NCBI GenBank assembly: GCA_026413225.1
Contig: CM048591.1
Location: forward strand, 44,807,303-44,871,302
Length of the DNA: 64,000 bases
Direction of reading: 5' to 3'
Source: Otis tarda
Taxonomy: Eukaryota; Chordata; Aves; Otidiformes; Otididae
The notes below the pieces were generated by a model, which was given only the letters and a program-made list of their open reading frames with translations, was not told the origin of the DNA and searched no databases. This document shows, piece after piece, positions 12,731-27,400 of the stretch. Position 1 is the first letter of the stretch. Each line of letters begins with the position of its first letter. A program made the translations under genes and the position numbers.

Positions 12731-14061
12731 CTTCCCTCAAACTGAGGAGGAAGGAAAACGCTGTGGCAACACAGAGTTTCAGAGAAGTAATTTACATGCA
12801 ACTTTTGCATTCTTAGGAAAAAGACATTAAAAGTGGGCTTTCGAAATGTACAAGCTTCTAAATACAGCCAAAAGTGAAGGGTAAGATCTATGGCACTGCA
12901 CAATCTCCAAACACCCCTTAATCTATTTATTACTATGGAACCATATATATTTTTATTGTCCTTTGCAACTATTGCTAAAGTTAATATTTGCTTTAAGAAC
13001 ATTATCAAGGGCTCAGACAAGCAGTTCCTACAAAACACGATGGCTTGTCAAGTTGAATGAGATGAGGGGTCAGACTGCAAGTCGAAAACAAAATAAAGGA
13101 GGAGTTAGCAACAACAAACTTGGGATGCCACTCTTGCGAGAGGTAAGGAGGGGGCTTGAAAAGTACAAAGTTCGTTGGATTACTCAGTAAAAGACTTTCC
13201 AAAAGCTTCACCAGTGAGAAGAACAAACATAAAAAGGTCTGAAAAGGATCTGACAGATTGACATGGCAGCTAATGACAGCTAAATGAGGGAGTAGCTTAA
13301 AAGCCCATATATTCATCTGTAACACTACAAAATATATTGTCTAGTGACTTTCTCTGTAACCAGCATTTTCCTAGGGATAAAACCAATCAAATACACTCTA
13401 TGTGAAGAGTAATTTCAAAATTACTTTCCCCCTACCCTTACTATCATTGTTAATCAATCAACAGAGGAAAAGAAAAGAAAAAATTAATACACATCATCAG
13501 AGTCTGTATATAGTCTGCAACACTTTCCTGTGGGTTTTTTGTTTAGTTGGTTGGGGGTTTTTTTTGTTTGTTTTTCCTTTTCCAGCCACTTTACCGCATC
13601 CATGCTAAGATTTTACAGATCAGTTATTTTTTTTTGAACACACACAACCTCTGAACAGCCAGGAAAGGGCAAGGGAAACAGGGGTAAGGTGATACTGTAG
13701 TCAAGACAAAAGGAGACATTAGGTATGTATAAAAGAAAGGCACATATTAAAGGTGAAAAATATTTAGAATTCTGCTCTGTGTCTTAAATATTTCATTTTA
13801 CAGATGCCACTGCCAGTGCTTGAGGCATACCAACATGCATAAGAGAAGAAATTTGGTAACGATAATTGAAAGCATTTGTCTTTCGAGGTTTAAAGGCTTT
13901 GGTCCAAATCATGTTCAGAAAGTCATCCTTCTCTCTAGAAAATGTAGCTCATTTACTGCACATAATTCTGGTTCTAAGTGATAAATCTTTTACTACCTTA
14001 CATTGCATTAGCAGGGGAAACATTGACAATTCACTCTTATATTTGATGAATGGACTGTTAG

Positions 14062-14702
14062 ATGGCTAAAGAATTGGCTAGATGGCTGTGTCCAAAGAGT
14101 TACAGTCAATGGCTCAACGTCCAGTGGAAACTGGTAGTAACTGGTGTCCTTCAAGGATCCATACTGGGAGCAGGACTATTTAATATCTTCATCAATGGGA
14201 TGGCATTGAGTGGGACAGTGGGATTGAGTGCACCCTCAGCAAGTTTGCTGTAGTTCAAGCTACGCGGTCCACCTGATTCGCTTCAGGGAAGGGATCCAGA
14301 GGGACCTAGACAGGCTTGAGGAGTGGGCCTATGTGAAGCTCACAGAGGCCAAGTGCAAGGTCCTGCACCTGGGTCAGGGCAATCCCCAATATCAACACAG
14401 GCTGGGGGATGAAGGGATTGAGAGCAGCCCTGCAGAGAAGGACTTGGGGATACTGGTGGTTGAAAAATTGTACAGGAGCCAGGAATGTGCATTTGCAGCT
14501 CGCAAAGCCAGAAACACTGGAACAAGTTGCCCAGAGAAGTTGTGGGTGCCTCATCCTTGGAAGTGTTCAAGGTCAAGCTTGAAGGATGGGGCTTTGAGCA
14601 ACCTAACTGAGCGAAAGATGTCCCTGCCTATGGCAGAGGGGTTGGACTAGATGATAGTTGAAGGTCCTTTCCAACCCAAACCATTCCATGATTCTATGAT
14701 TT
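14062..14702 (+). mobile_element. 5'-truncated CR1 LINE with ORF2 remnants
   Basis: The left part translates in pieces to a reverse transcriptase segment (TGVLQGSILGAGLFNIFING, compare CR1 TGVPQGSVLGPxLFNIFIND). A second reading frame from about 14272 continues with RDLDRLEEWAYVKLTEAKCK and KDLGILVVEKL. The element then reaches the CR1 3' region and ends at CCATTCCATGATTCTATGAT. The YADD catalytic segment is not visible and the two coding pieces are in different frames, so internal sequence has been lost. It is dead and lies on the strand opposite to FANCC. Confidence 0.92.
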
Positions 14703-17525
14703 GTGTAAGGCAAACTGCTTCTCGAGAACAAGATGCTTTCAGCTGTTCTATCGTATAAGCCTCTTGTAACAGTTCTGTGTTAAGTACACAAATGGTGTAA
14801 AAGGGGTAGTATAATGGCCAGAAATAAAGCTTATACCTAATAACCTCCAACTAAAGACACTTATTTTTTTCATATGATTTTTCCAGACACTTAGCAGGTA
14901 AGCTGGATAAGGCAAACTCAGTAGCTGCGAGAAAACCAATTTTCCAGTTAGAACATGGAAAGATAAAACAAGCAAACCATTCCAAGAGATAATCTCTAAA
15001 GAGAAAAACTGATTGAGAATGAAAAGATCACCATGTAATTACTTTCTTATGATTTCTGTCTATCCTCTTTCATCCTATGCCTCATTAACTTGATTACCAA
15101 AAATACAGTGTAAGCTAGGAATAGCTAATTTTTAACCAATGGTAGTGAAAACTGTTGGTTTTACCTCAAGCCTCAAAGTTCACAATGTTCACAATGTTCA
15201 AACTCTAGTTGAATATTGAAACTCTAGGTGTAAAGGGACTATGTCAATAGTTATCTCACATCATACTGTAGAATTTGGCTAGAACCAGTTCTGAGACTGA
15301 GTGTAAAACCTTTTCTTATATGTAAGATTCTCCTCTCACTTTTGAAATCAGCTTTTTCACAAAATACTACAGAGAAATCTAGAAGGTTTCAGGAAATTTT
15401 CTCACAGAGGTTCTCATAGGATGCTATAGAAATACTCAAAACTAGTAATGGGTTCCATTATTGCATTATGAAGCCTCCACAAAGCACTCTGGAAAAGAAA
15501 AAAAATACACCATTTTATATAGTCACAGTCTGGATTCCTGGGATCAGAGAGATCAGGGATTTGAGACGAATGACTTTTAAGGAATCATTTCAAACTCGAC
15601 AGAAAGTATTCAAGAACATTATGGGAAAGTTGTCAATACTAAATGCACTCTTGTATTGATGATTTCAGTCATGAATGTTAGTCTACTCCAGCAAAGCAGA
15701 CTATTTGATATTTACATAATCATCAGTTATCATCAATTAACACTCACTGTCTAATCCATTAATGCCATATTCTACAAGCCAGAAAAATGGATGAGTCTGT
15801 GGCAGAAGTGCTGCATTCAGGAAAAATAACAAGGTGTCATGATTCTGGAAAATGAACAGCAGTCAGGCATACTGTGATATCAGAAATTATTTCTTTCTTA
15901 ATTTCCCTCACCATTGTTTAAGTTGGAAGCAGGAAGGAGAACACCTTGATTCTAGTTGTAAGGGAATTCATCTGTCCCCATGGTCTTGGTTTAAAGTTCT
16001 GCAACACAGTCCCTTTCAGCCTGAAATTGAATTAATGATTTTTCATAAAGCCCTCACAATAACCAGCTTCCTTGAGCAACCTTGCCCATAGCTTTATTTT
16101 ATTGCTGCAATTCATACTGAATAATATTCTAGCTAACTCAATTTAACATCCACTGCTGCACTGAGGTTTCTAATATCTTTAACAAGCAGGTAGTCCTAGA
16201 AGCATTTGCATGAAGATAATAAAATCATTTACGTTATCAGTGTAAACACAGTGCTTCCTATCTACCAGGTTCTGTACCAGCACCAGGCAGATACCAACTC
16301 AGCTGGTGTCCACAACTCCACCAAGGGGCAGGAGGTGCTTCACTGTTCTGATAACTGCCTTTACTAAGCAGGGATCCAAAAGCTCTGAAGCCTTTTCCCC
16401 TTTCTTTCTGTGATCAGAAATATCTTCCTGCTCAATAAGGAAAAATGTAGAAGCCTGAATTAAAGGAACAATTGCCTCTGAAATTAGACATTGATACAAA
16501 TATAGCACTTGATTTTTATTAGAGCACCACATGACAAGTTTTATGCTAGTAACTGTATTTGTGTGGCAACTGTCCTGGAATTTATGACACAGTTTCAAAG
16601 ACATTCCAGGGGAACCAGATAAACCAATTTGTTTCTGGAAACTTCTCAACACACACTCTCCAAAGTGTTTATGATTCTGAATGGCCTCAGAAGCAGATGT
16701 GAAAATCAACAGGGGCAATATATTTTGGAGAGAGGAGATGGATGGTTTCACTGGGATGAGCCATTCAAACCTGATACCGATTATGACTTCCCAGTGATGC
16801 TACCGGGGTCTTTTTGCCAACTTGGATGAGTCAGTCAAAGCGACAGGTAGAGCAGGATGGAACAGAAGGATCTATCATTTATCCTACAGGACATTTGTCG
16901 TTAGTATACTCTCCTTGAAACACAGAGTGCCATTAATTTTTGCAAAGAGATCATTTATGACATTTTGCTGATAACTCTGATCTATGTGGATTTGTTGGAA
17001 TTCGTACAACACAGATACCCAAGGGTACATTTCTGAAGTCTGGTCAAGTAACAGGTTTATTTTTGACCTTTCCATCTGCTTCAAACGGAACCAGATTACC
17101 TCAGCTCTGCTAAGAAAAAGCAGGTTTAATAAGAATAACTAAATCTTATTCAGAGGAAGCATCAGAAGTAAGTGCTATTTCCTCTTTGTATTTTATCAGA
17201 TTTTGCAAGGAGTATTTTTTGTATGACAGTGATTTGAAGAGTCTGTACATCAATTTTGTGCTTTGGTGTTCCTTGTACAGTTAGTTGGCCCATTGCTTTC
17301 AACACAGTTCTAGAAGACAAGAGACCAAACTCTATTTCCAACCTGGCTTTAAAAATACCTCAAAATTATGTAATCAATTACAATATTAATGATAAAATAG
17401 ATAATATTATTTCCAATCATTATTTTTAAAACATAAAAATGCTATATAATAGATACTATTTCTTTCTTTGATTAGGTAAGATTCTAACACCCCAAATTAA
17501 TTCTTAAATTATTTAAACTCCCCCT

Positions 17526-17628
17526 TGTTGAGGGATATGATTTAGCTGAGAAGTATTGGTGATGGTTGGACTGGATGATCTTTTAGGTCTTTTCCAATCT
17601 TGATAATTCTGTGATCCTGTGATTCTGT
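17526..17628 (+). repeat. CR1-type 3' tail fragment, divergent subfamily
   Basis: It has TTGAGGGATATGATTTAGCT then GGTTGGACTGGATGATCTTT and ends with repeated GTGATTCTGT octamers. The upstream block differs from the other CR1 copies here, which suggests a different CR1 subfamily. Confidence 0.82.
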
Positions 17629-18464
17629 AAACAGAGTCCTCAGGAAGCAAGGTATACACATTGCTTTGCTTTGTTTACATGTAAATTTATTTGTTTGTTT
17701 GTTTGCTAGCTTTCAGCAGGTCAGTCCAAACCAAATTCCTCCAGATACTTTTTAGCAATGTTTTCTTTAAAATCCTGCCTGAAGGCTTAAGAGTTTTATT
17801 GTGTCCCATACCTTCTAGATTAAATGATCGACAATAAAACACAAACAGGTCTGGTATCTTTAGAACATTTTACTACGAAATAAACAGCCAGTTCTGGAGA
17901 ATCATATTGGTTAAGTCTGTAAAAGACAAGGCAGCATGCTCGCTCAGAGACTGTCTCAACACCAACTGTTTGTGAAACCAATTCTGTGAGTAGGACGCTA
18001 ACATATCAATTCATGTAATTTCCACACACTTATCCAAGCATAACAAAGTCTGTGACTTTTAATTTTGCTTACAAGACCTCTTGCTCACTTGCTCCTTAGT
18101 TCCAGGAAAAGACAGAAAATTAGTTTTCCACAAACCAAAACCAAAATGTAAAAAAAAAAAAAAAGGTAGTGAAACAACATCACACAGATTTAAACATAGT
18201 GTAGTTTTCAAAATACTGTTTTACTCTGAACAATTTTGTTTTCTCAAGATTTTATAAAAATCTCAGTGTATAAATTAGGGAAAGTTATATGGCATATGTT
18301 TGTTAACAACTTAATTATTATCAGTATTTGATAGTCTATTTTATAAGCTAGTAAAAAAAAATCTGTTTAACTACTTACCATTGATAACCTAATCAAAATC
18401 TCCAACTTATTTAAAATTAATATAAATGTTTAAAATACATTTCAAGTAGACAAAATGTTACACT

Positions 18465-18479
18465 ACACACACACACACA
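18465..18479. repeat. (CA)n microsatellite, short
   Basis: An interrupted run of about seven CA units in intron 4. Confidence 0.85.
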
Positions 18480-21400
18480 TTAATTTCAATAATTAGCTAG
18501 TCTACACAGCCTCCCGCTTTACCAAGTTGAGTCTATTCCAGTGATCACTCAGAGGTTTTGCACAAAGAAATCACTTCAGTTTCAACTTAGCTTTAAGACA
18601 GCTTAGAATACTCTTCAGTAATTTACTGGACCAGAGCCAAAGTGTCTAAGTATAGGGTGGGGAGGGGTTTTCTTCCCACATTTCTTTCTGGCATTTACTG
18701 TCAGGAAGTTGGGGTTTATTCAGCACAATTTATGGATACACATTCTTTACATTTACGGGATGGTTTTCATTAGCTAAATTCTACATCAGCACACTAAATA
18801 AAATTGTTGGCCACAAGTACATGTTGAGGATTAACTGTAGCTTCTCATTTTTCTCCTTATTCACTTTGAATGACAATCTGACATCTGCCCACATCTAAAT
18901 ATCCATTGATAACCATGAAAGACTACTTGATGGTAAACAAATTATTCTGCCGAGCACTCCTTTGGAGACAAGGATCTTGCCATTTAAGCATATGATCAAG
19001 TTACAGAAAATCTATAGATAAATTACTAGACTGAGTTACTATCACTTCAGAGTTAAACAAAGAAATCCAGGAATAATACTATTCTTTCACAGAATTAATG
19101 TTGCCAGATGCGCTGACTTCATTACTTTTCACATATTCCTAGACAGGAAAACAGATTCTGTGAAGGTCTCCACACTGTATATGATGCAACAGAGCCTTTC
19201 ACCATTTTCTGTCCCTGAAGCAGGTAAGCAGGCTCACCTTCAGGCAGTGTTAGCAGTAAAACTGCTCAAGCGCTCTCACATTAGGCCAATTTCCTTAACT
19301 CTGCTTCACAACTGTAACAGCAATTTGCTTTTTAAAAAAAGTAATAATGTCAAAAATACACAAAAGGACCATGAAAGTTTACTAGGAAAACTTAACACAC
19401 ACAAAAAAAAATCAAAACCCTATTAAGATAGGTTAAGTTTTTTCTTTAGAAATTAAGAAAAATTTAGAAATTTAGAAATTAATGTGTGCTATGAATTGTG
19501 TTAATCTTGCTAATACATGTAGCTTATTTGAAAGACTAGGCTCATATTCTACCTCTGTTTCTTAAAATGGAAGAAAAATGATACATACTTCCATACAACT
19601 CAAAATGAACCTGATCCTAATTTCCCAACTGTATGCAGCGAAGAAAACTATGGGAAGGGACAGAGGGTGGGGGGGCGAAGCTGCATTGTTGTTCCCTCAC
19701 CAATTCAAGCTCAGTTAACTTCTGTGAAGCGAGTATAGAAAAAACATGTTGCACTACTACTGTGGCTAAGACCACACAACTTTTTAATGGATAGGTTCCA
19801 AAGCCTAAGCTCCATCTGCAAATCACTAACAAAACACTTGGAAATCATAAGAAAGAAGCTGAAGAATTGTGGGGCTGGCAAGCTTTGCGTCTACTCTTGG
19901 CCTCAGACAGGAAAAGCTGTTTCAAATCTCCTCTTTTCTTTCTCCTCTATTTAAGAAACACCCACCTAGAAAGTGCTATTACTCTTTGTATTAAAAAAGG
20001 GGAGACTTTTGCTGCTGAAATAAAACACACATTTACACTAACTTACAAAAGGAAATTCAATAGCTTTAGCAGAATCAACCATAAATCTTTTTTTTTTTTT
20101 TTAAAGCTCTCTGGTTTAACTAGCCAGAGATTTAGAATTAATTTCCCTCTTCCCTCCACAATTTGCAAAGGCCAATGTGCAAGATTCCCACAGAAGAATT
20201 CCTTAAATCCATTAAAAAAAAAAAAAAAGGGGGAGAAGAGAGATTAATAAATTTAAGTAGTTTAGAAAGAGTGGATGCATCATGAAATTGTTTCACTTTT
20301 AGTTTAAATCAATGAGTTCAGTAATTTTTATAAAAAAAGATAACCCCAAACTTATGCTTTTTTCAATAAATACATGTGGGCAATGTATGTCAGATTTTTA
20401 TACTTTCAGTAGGGACATGGTGCAAATACCCAAAATCACCTAACCTAGGATGATATTCAAGAGAAATTACTTTTAATCACTTGGGTTTGGACTTTTTAAG
20501 TATAAAGCTGGTAAAAGTTTAAAAGGAGAAAAATGTTCAGTGAACTTTCTAGCAAAAAAGCACAAAAGACAATTATAATAGTTATCAACAACTCCTGGTC
20601 GCTAATTGTATTACACTGAGCAAAATTATGTAATGCCAGTACAACTTCTTCAAATAGACACCTCTTTTTGTTTGTCAGTAACAAATCATTATTCTTTACT
20701 AGAGCCACCTGGCACTACTAAAGTGCTTTGAGAAATGTCAGCTGGCTAGCAAATTGTGACACTTGCTGTTAAAGCTCAAGCAGCCTTGCAGGAAAGCAGA
20801 ATCCTTAGTTTCTCATTTTGTCCTTTGAGATACTTAGCTTTTGTTTATTTTGGCCCAGAGGCCAAGAAATTATTTACATTCATGTTAGCTCGGCATTGTT
20901 GAAGAATTATCTATTTGAAAAAGAAGAAGAGAGGTCTGTTTTCCCCCAGTCTGTTCATATGACCACAGTATTTTTAACCAGAAGAATATGGTAATATTTG
21001 CAAATTTGCAGACATTGCAAATTCTCTTACATCCTACCAATGCAGTTATCTATAGGTGACTAGAGAAGGTGCGGATCAGCTTAGAAAGTTAGTGAGAAGG
21101 CTAACTGACAATTTAGGTGTATAATCATCAATAGGTTAGAAACAAACAAGAACTCCCTCCAATTGACTTTCTAAACACTGAAAGAACAACAACAAAAATA
21201 CTGTCAGTGAACTCAGTAGCACTCTGGGACAATAAGCATCAGAAATTGATTACTTGCTGTGTATGAAAACCTATCTTCATTCCTAAATGTTCTCTCGCTA
21301 CATTAAAAAGAGACAACCCCAATCTCTTCTTGTATGAATGTCTCCTTAACATCTTCAGTCACCCTCCTGTCCTTTATGAATAAAATTGTTTTAGAGCACA

Positions 21401-24400
21401 TTCTATTAGAATTTGACTATATACTATCACTGTATCAACAACTCACTCATCTTTGATTCACCAGTCAATTACAATTTTCACTGCAATCTTCATGCTCGCC
21501 CAGAAGTGACGCACTCTAACCACACCTAAAAATCTTGCTTTTTAACCTGCTAGAGGCAGAACTCTGTATCGGCACATTTAAGAGGCAGGTATGTCGTCTC
21601 TTAAGCAAGTATTGCTGAGAGAAGTGGGTTTCCCAAGGTGTGTACCCAGCGCAGTCACACACACGCAGCTGAAGAAAAATGTTAAACAATGGTTCTGAAA
21701 TCACTCCATCTCTGGCCCACGTATTTTGTGTATGCACAGGACATACACACCAGTGACAGGCGTAAGAGGGCTAGCAGCTCCAAGGAGCCCGTTTCCCTTT
21801 CCAGGTGGGTACCCAGGATGCAGGAAAATCACAGGAAGGACTGAGGAAAGTGCCTTTATCACTCATTACTGCCTTGGGACACATTGCAAAGCAAGCAAAC
21901 TTCATTCTCAAAACTGAATTTTAACCAGTAATGTAAAAGTTAAAAGGTCTCATATAACCTTAAGAGTTCATTGAGTCACTGGGCTCTAATTAATGACATC
22001 AGACTTTAAAAGTGTGCCTATATCTCATTTAAGTCTTTGCTTTCTGTTTTGGTTCAAAGGAAAATTGAATTTTAACTATCAGTTACCCAGGGAAAGTTAA
22101 AATGTTTCTTTCAAGGTTACTTACACACCTAATTCCACATATGCTTAAATACATTTTAAAAACTCATCGATCAAAATGCATCCTTCCAAGCCCATCACAT
22201 ATATAATAGAATTACAGTATCTGTCCTCAGTTGCAGCTGATTTACATACTCCAAAAAGGCCTGTAAATGCTGTGTATGTCTTTGCATGACACCAAGTTTA
22301 GCCATTTAAATCTATTTCATGAAACTCAAGATTCCAGATGAGTATATGTCAAACATCAAGGAGGTGAACTCAGCTTTCACACAGTAAACTGGCTGCCAGG
22401 TAAAAGAGAAAAACAACTTTCCTCTTTATTTTGGATGGAGTAAAACTGCTGTTCTAGTGACCAAAGTGACAGTAAGACATTTTAGAGAAACAGTAAAACA
22501 ACACTGAGAATCGAAGTTAAAAATATTAAGAGCATGAAAACAATGAAGATGAAAGGCTTTTTAAAAAGCATTAAACATACAGCAGAATGTAAATGCAGAT
22601 GTTACTTCTTATTGCCAAAAAACCCAACAAAACAGTCAGGTTTTAAAGTAGTACATATTTTAACATAAAAACAACTTTTTGAAGAGTCTATATATATATA
22701 CTACATTGTATACTATTTACTTCAAGCAGAACTGATTTGGTAGGAAGCGTGGCATGTACAGCCACAGCTGACAGAAGCAAAGGAGGCAAAGGGAAGCTCT
22801 ACTTTCTCAAAATTAAAAACTCCTAAAAGTCTCTGGAATGCTGTTTACTTCAGCTTTGTTTTACAACCACTGCTGCACGGAGAAGGGATTGACCGAAATG
22901 TCTGCAGCCCATGGCCACCCACACTATGGGAAGCGCTATGATTAAAGAGAGTGTTACGTTCCTTTATCTGCCAGCAAAGTCTGCTCCATGCTGTAATTAT
23001 TATACTTGCAGTCTTCTTATAATCTATTGCATCTGTTGCGGCAAGTCCCCTCACATTGTCCAACAAGAAAACCATTGAACATGAATAGCAAGTTATTTTT
23101 AATGTCCACAAATAGCTCAAAAAGTGGATACTTTAAATACTTCTAAGTTCATGAAAACATTTTGTCTTATAGTATAGCCAGTGCCATAGTGAAAGCAGAT
23201 CTACCACCGAAACCTTCACTTTAACCTACTTACCAAAAGATATAGCCTGACACACCACCCTTTCACCCCGCATCTTTATAATGAGCTAAGTTGTTGCTTT
23301 ACATCTTTAAAGCATAAAACTATGTGAATTATAGACTAGGCATATACCTAGAGAGCACTAAAATATTACAATTCCATCTGTCACTTTGTTAAGTGATTAC
23401 ACACATTGAACATTTCCGACGACCCTGTAATTTAAATGCTTTACAACTTCTCCCTTTTTCTTTAAGAATGTTTAATATTTCATAGTAAAAGTAACTTTGA
23501 AAAACAATAAAATAAGCCCTAAACATCAAAATAAGTAGCAGTTCTGTTAGCAGAAAATTTTATTTCAAATTCTCATCTCTGTAACAAGAAGTAAAACAGT
23601 TCAAAACTTATATTCCATGCATTCTCCTGATGTTGCTTGATGCTCTCTCACACAAAATTAAGCAGTACAACGCTGTTGTTGGAAGCACAACACATAGCTG
23701 TTATTGCACTGTTCCCTACCAAATTTATGAGGCAGTCTGTACCATTTCAACAATTTTGCCAGGAGTTGGCTGCACAGATGCTCCTGTGAAAAACACAGAT
23801 GGTCTACTGGCTATAAATATGAAGCGTTACACTAACCAGTGTGCCACTGCCTAGCAAAGGAGGGAAGAAGGATGTACAAAAAGCAAGGCTGGATGAAAAA
23901 AATCAAGGACTGGGTAAAAGCCCATTCGTCTCCTCCCACTCCAGACCACTTCCTGAGGAAATGTCTTTAGACCCTCTTTGATATAAACCTTTGATTAGAG
24001 GCAAGGGTAAATTTCACATATGGCGACTGAGGAAAAATGCCACAAAGACTCCTGAAGGACCAGGGGAAAATACAGAAAAAATTAACGGGAAAAGTATAAA
24101 CAAGATATATACTTTAATCACCATCAGATGTCTTTCATCCGAAGGAATACACTTCGGTCTTTGCAGTGATCAAAGTTTGTGATGGTTATTTGCACAGGTT
24201 AGAGGAGGAATGACAACTCCTCTTTTCCAAACATACCAAAAAAGCCATAAGATCCCTAAACCCACAAGAGTGAGGCTCAGAAAGTGATTAAGTAACTTTG
24301 AAATACTTTGGCCTCCAAGAGACTTAACATTTTCTATTTCTCTCTTGGACGAATGCCCCCTGGAACTCAGACCTCTCTCTTCCCACAACTGCTGGGGAAA

Positions 24401-27400
24401 ACCAGATCCCTTGGTCCACGCCTCCCCTTCCCTCTTAAATTGGCATTCCCTTCTAATCATTTCATATTTTACCGATGGTAAAATACTATAGTGATACTAG
24501 TGATATTACAAAATAAGAAATAGTCTAAAGCAACTAGTTCTTTATCTTAGTCTGAATATTACTAAAATTAATGTTCTCCCCTTAGAAGGGGGAAACAACA
24601 AAACCAGATTTTCAAATATTGTATAACTATAATAAAACCAGGCTAAAATCTATGCTCTATGACACAGATTCTTTCTCCTCTAACTTTCTCAGTAACAGGT
24701 GAAGTATGTTCATAATTTTAACTCAAATATCTCAGTTCAGCTCTTAATCTCCCTCTGTCAAAACTGTCTAGATAAGAAGGAGAAAACGTGTTTCTCGGTG
24801 TGACCTCCAGGAATTCATAAGCCTTTTAATACATGCGTTACCCATATGTGTCACTAATATAGTATTCTTATCTCACAGAGACATAATTTATTGCGAATCC
24901 AACACTATTTAAATATTTTTCTGCATCAAATGGTCTCGGGGCCCATTTGCCCCTGTTGAAGGACAAATGACAAATGATTTAGGCTCTTCTGAACTTCATA
25001 AAGCAGACTAAAGAACAGATATTAAGGTTCACTCTAATTTGTGCACTAAATATCTTCTTGGTGTTATCTTAAATTCCCATCTCCTAGAAAAATGTGAGCT
25101 TGTAGATTTGCTTTTATAAAAAGAATACTTAAAAAAAAAAAATAGAGATCAAAGCTTTTTATGTCATATCTGGATAATTCTTAACACATCATGCTTTTTC
25201 CTAACAACATTTTCTGAGGTGTCCTTGCAAGTAATTAGTCCCACAGATCTATTTAAGGTCCAGAGTTATTTTTTTCAACCTTGGAAATGTAGATTTGGCC
25301 CTAGATTAACCATCTGTCAAAGCATATATATAATTAAAATTGAATGTAGTGAGTTTTATTAAAAGATGACAACTATATTTGTCACAAAACCAAATCAACA
25401 GTCTTCACCTAAGAATAAACTATCATAATTTGAATGTAAAACCTACATCTTCATGTATAAACTAATGCATTTGCATTAAAGTTCATAATGTTAGAGAGAG
25501 AATGAAGAGATGGAACACTGTCTCCTGTAAATTGATCAAATTTACACTAAACTAAGCTTATAGGCAACAATAGTAAAAACAAGACAAAAAAATGCTCTTT
25601 TATGATGGTCACACTTTCCATTAGTGTAATTCCCCTTCTTCCAAAAAAATACACAGTACAGTGCAATTGCAGTTCTTTCTGATGTGCTGGCATGCAGACC
25701 TCTATTCCATCAAAAGGGCATTCAGGGAAAAGGAAATGTTTTGCATAAAGAGCATATCATAACCTGCCCTACCACATGGCAGATGTGTGACCTGAAAAGA
25801 GTAGCATACACCCTAATAAATTAAATTCCAACTAGAAAGAAGTTGCTAAGGAAGTTAGTAAATGCTTAACAGACAACAGTTCTTTGAGTTGTAAGGGGAA
25901 AACCTTTCACTTTTGAGTACTTCCCTGTTTGCAAATTCATACTGTGGGAAACTTCAGTCTAGTAGAGGATCTTGTATTTGTCTTAGACACTCTGCCAAGG
26001 AGGCTACTGCTTCAGGGAGCCTTCGAGATGACCTATCATTTGGCGAAGGTATGAACAGAACTTCAAGGAATCATTCCACACATACTGGAACGAGTCCCAG
26101 TTTCTGGTGGAGTGTGCCTGGATCACCTGAATAGTTTTGCACTCCTACAGTATATCCTAAGAGAACTCACTGCCTTTACAGACATTTTCTTCATGTAAGG
26201 ACTATGCCATGTTTATTTCAGCAACTGAAATAAAACAAATGAGGAGAACAACAGAAGTGTCTCTTTAAAAAAAAAAAAACCTGAATGTGAAGAAATATTA
26301 AGCATGAGCTTTGGAGAAGAAAGTAGCCAAGTGAACCTGAGCAAAATAGACAGATGAGAACTACAGCTGGGCCCAAAGAGACTGAGGTACCCAAACACTA
26401 AACATCCACTGATCCCAGGGAAAAAAAGACGGGTGTGGGGGAGAAGGTGTATCGGGCTCTGACCAACAAATTAGGATGAGAACAGTAAAAAACCAAGATG
26501 TGGACAAGTTCTGGGCAAAAGTACCTCTTGTTAACTACTGAGGCAAAATGGTTCACCTCAGGAAACTCAGATTCTGGTTGTATCATAAAGACACCTTCAT
26601 AAAATCAAGGAGAAATGACAGACAAGTGGGTTTGATGATTTGCAGTATGAACTAGTGCCCAGCTCAGAGAAGACTGCGTTTTATCATTATTTTTACTTAG
26701 GCAAAATACTTTAAAATTTTACCCACTATCATCTGGTTAAGATGATCAGCAGACAGAGATTACAAATAGCCTTGAACTCTCAAGTATTAATATGCAAACT
26801 TCTCTTGACACCAGAACAAAAACGTTAAAACTATTCACTGACTGCAAAATTGTCTCCCTGCCCAAACCAGGTCACTATAACAGCCATCCAGACTAAAGAG
26901 GCAAAAAGTGAAACAGGCTCCCTTAACAGATGTTAAAGGACTCACCATCACAGGAGAAAAGATATTCCTGGATGCAGAAGAGCTGACTGAGTGAGTTAGA
27001 TATTGAGAAACCAATTGTACATTTGAAGCTTAAGGGACCCCAGTGTGAAGTCTTGTAAAAGAAGTAAAGGCATTTGACTCAAACTTTCAGGGGAGATTCT
27101 AGTCTGAAACTAGTCATGAAAGAGCTATGCTAATGGAGACCAAGTCAAACCTAAAGTGTCGCTATTACTTCAACCAAGTGTATCAAAGGAGACTGTATTT
27201 TTCATTGTTTACCTGGAGAACCATGATGATCAAAACGTATGATGTGTATGTGAGCCTGAGCTGCTGAGGCACTTTCACACAGTAAGCTGTCTTGATGGAA
27301 GAGAGTAAACCTCCTCCTGAAATAGTCACTGGTAGGAGGAAGACTTTCACAAAAATCGCTGGTGGTAAGGAAAGCTGAACACCTGATGACAGGTATGAGC

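Noticed and set aside
14228-14650. Open frames of 140, 145 and 123 residues at 14228, 56568 and 62698 as genes
   Set aside because: They are remnants of CR1 ORF2 and end in CR1 3' tails, so they are transposon fragments and not host genes.
16299-16751. 150-residue minus-strand open frame in intron 4
   Set aside because: No recognisable domain, no neighbouring coding pieces that I could identify, and composition like surrounding intron. A frame of this length is plausible by chance in 64 kb.
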